Below the pieces are notes generated by a model, which did no database searches, was not told the DNA's origin, and saw only the letters and a program-made list of their open reading frames with translations. The position numbers were made by a program, and so were the translations under genes. This document shows, piece after piece, positions 5,144-5,144 of a DNA stretch of 5,144 nucleotides; position 1 is the first letter of the stretch; each line of letters begins with the position of its first letter. Source of the stretch: an uncultured Clostridia bacterium (GTDB lineage Bacteria; Bacillota; Clostridia; Oscillospirales; Ruminococcaceae); the NCBI GenBank assembly GCA_945867255.1, contig CAMBHV010000125.1, positions 1 through 5,144 on the forward strand. Reading direction: 5' to 3'.

Positions 5144-5144
5144 A

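Noticed and set aside
1..5144. CRISPR arrays, insertion sequences, tRNA genes, attachment sites
   Set aside because: I saw no regularly spaced direct repeats, transposase or integrase sequence, tRNA-like cloverleaf or target duplications when reading both strands.

Overview
The window looks like chromosomal DNA from a Gram-positive, Clostridia-type Firmicute, possibly a gut Oscillospiraceae relative. The evidence is roughly 50% GC, GGAGG-type ribosome binding sites, TTGAAA-17-TAxxxT sigma-A-like promoters, a GntR/HutC regulator and an intrinsic terminator with a U-tract. The taxonomic placement is an inference from style; the window holds no marker gene.

Region by region. Positions 1-508 (minus) hold the N-terminal 169 residues of a GntR/HutC-family repressor that runs off the left edge. 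Positions 509-718 are a compact divergent control region with back-to-back promoters, several inverted repeats that could be operators, and a GC-rich hairpin in the regulator's leader. Positions 719-3506 (plus) form a tight three-gene operon: a BtpA/SgcQ-family TIM-barrel protein, an FGGY-family carbohydrate kinase whose ATG overlaps the previous stop by one base, and a 144-residue putative membrane protein with two CxxC pairs, 26 bases further on. Positions 3507-3857 contain no convincing gene but do hold a perfect 18-bp terminator hairpin that can serve both converging transcription units, plus a second, weaker plus-strand terminator. Positions 3858-5051 (minus) encode a complete cation:proton antiporter of the CPA superfamily. 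Positions 5052-5144 are its upstream region, with a small hairpin and a T-tract, cut by the right edge.

How the parts may work together. The regulator probably senses a small metabolite, perhaps a sugar phosphate, through its UTRA domain and controls the divergent operon and itself. The kinase would phosphorylate a sugar, ketose or polyol, and the BtpA-like barrel may act on the phosphorylated product. No transporter or further catabolic enzyme is present, so the substrate is unknown. The small CxxC membrane protein has no recognised function. The antiporter is a separate, convergent unit and need not be related.

No clearly new defence, mobile or RNA system is visible. The least described elements are the BtpA-like/FGGY pair with altered family motifs, the small membrane protein attached to it, and the putative operators in the divergent promoter region.
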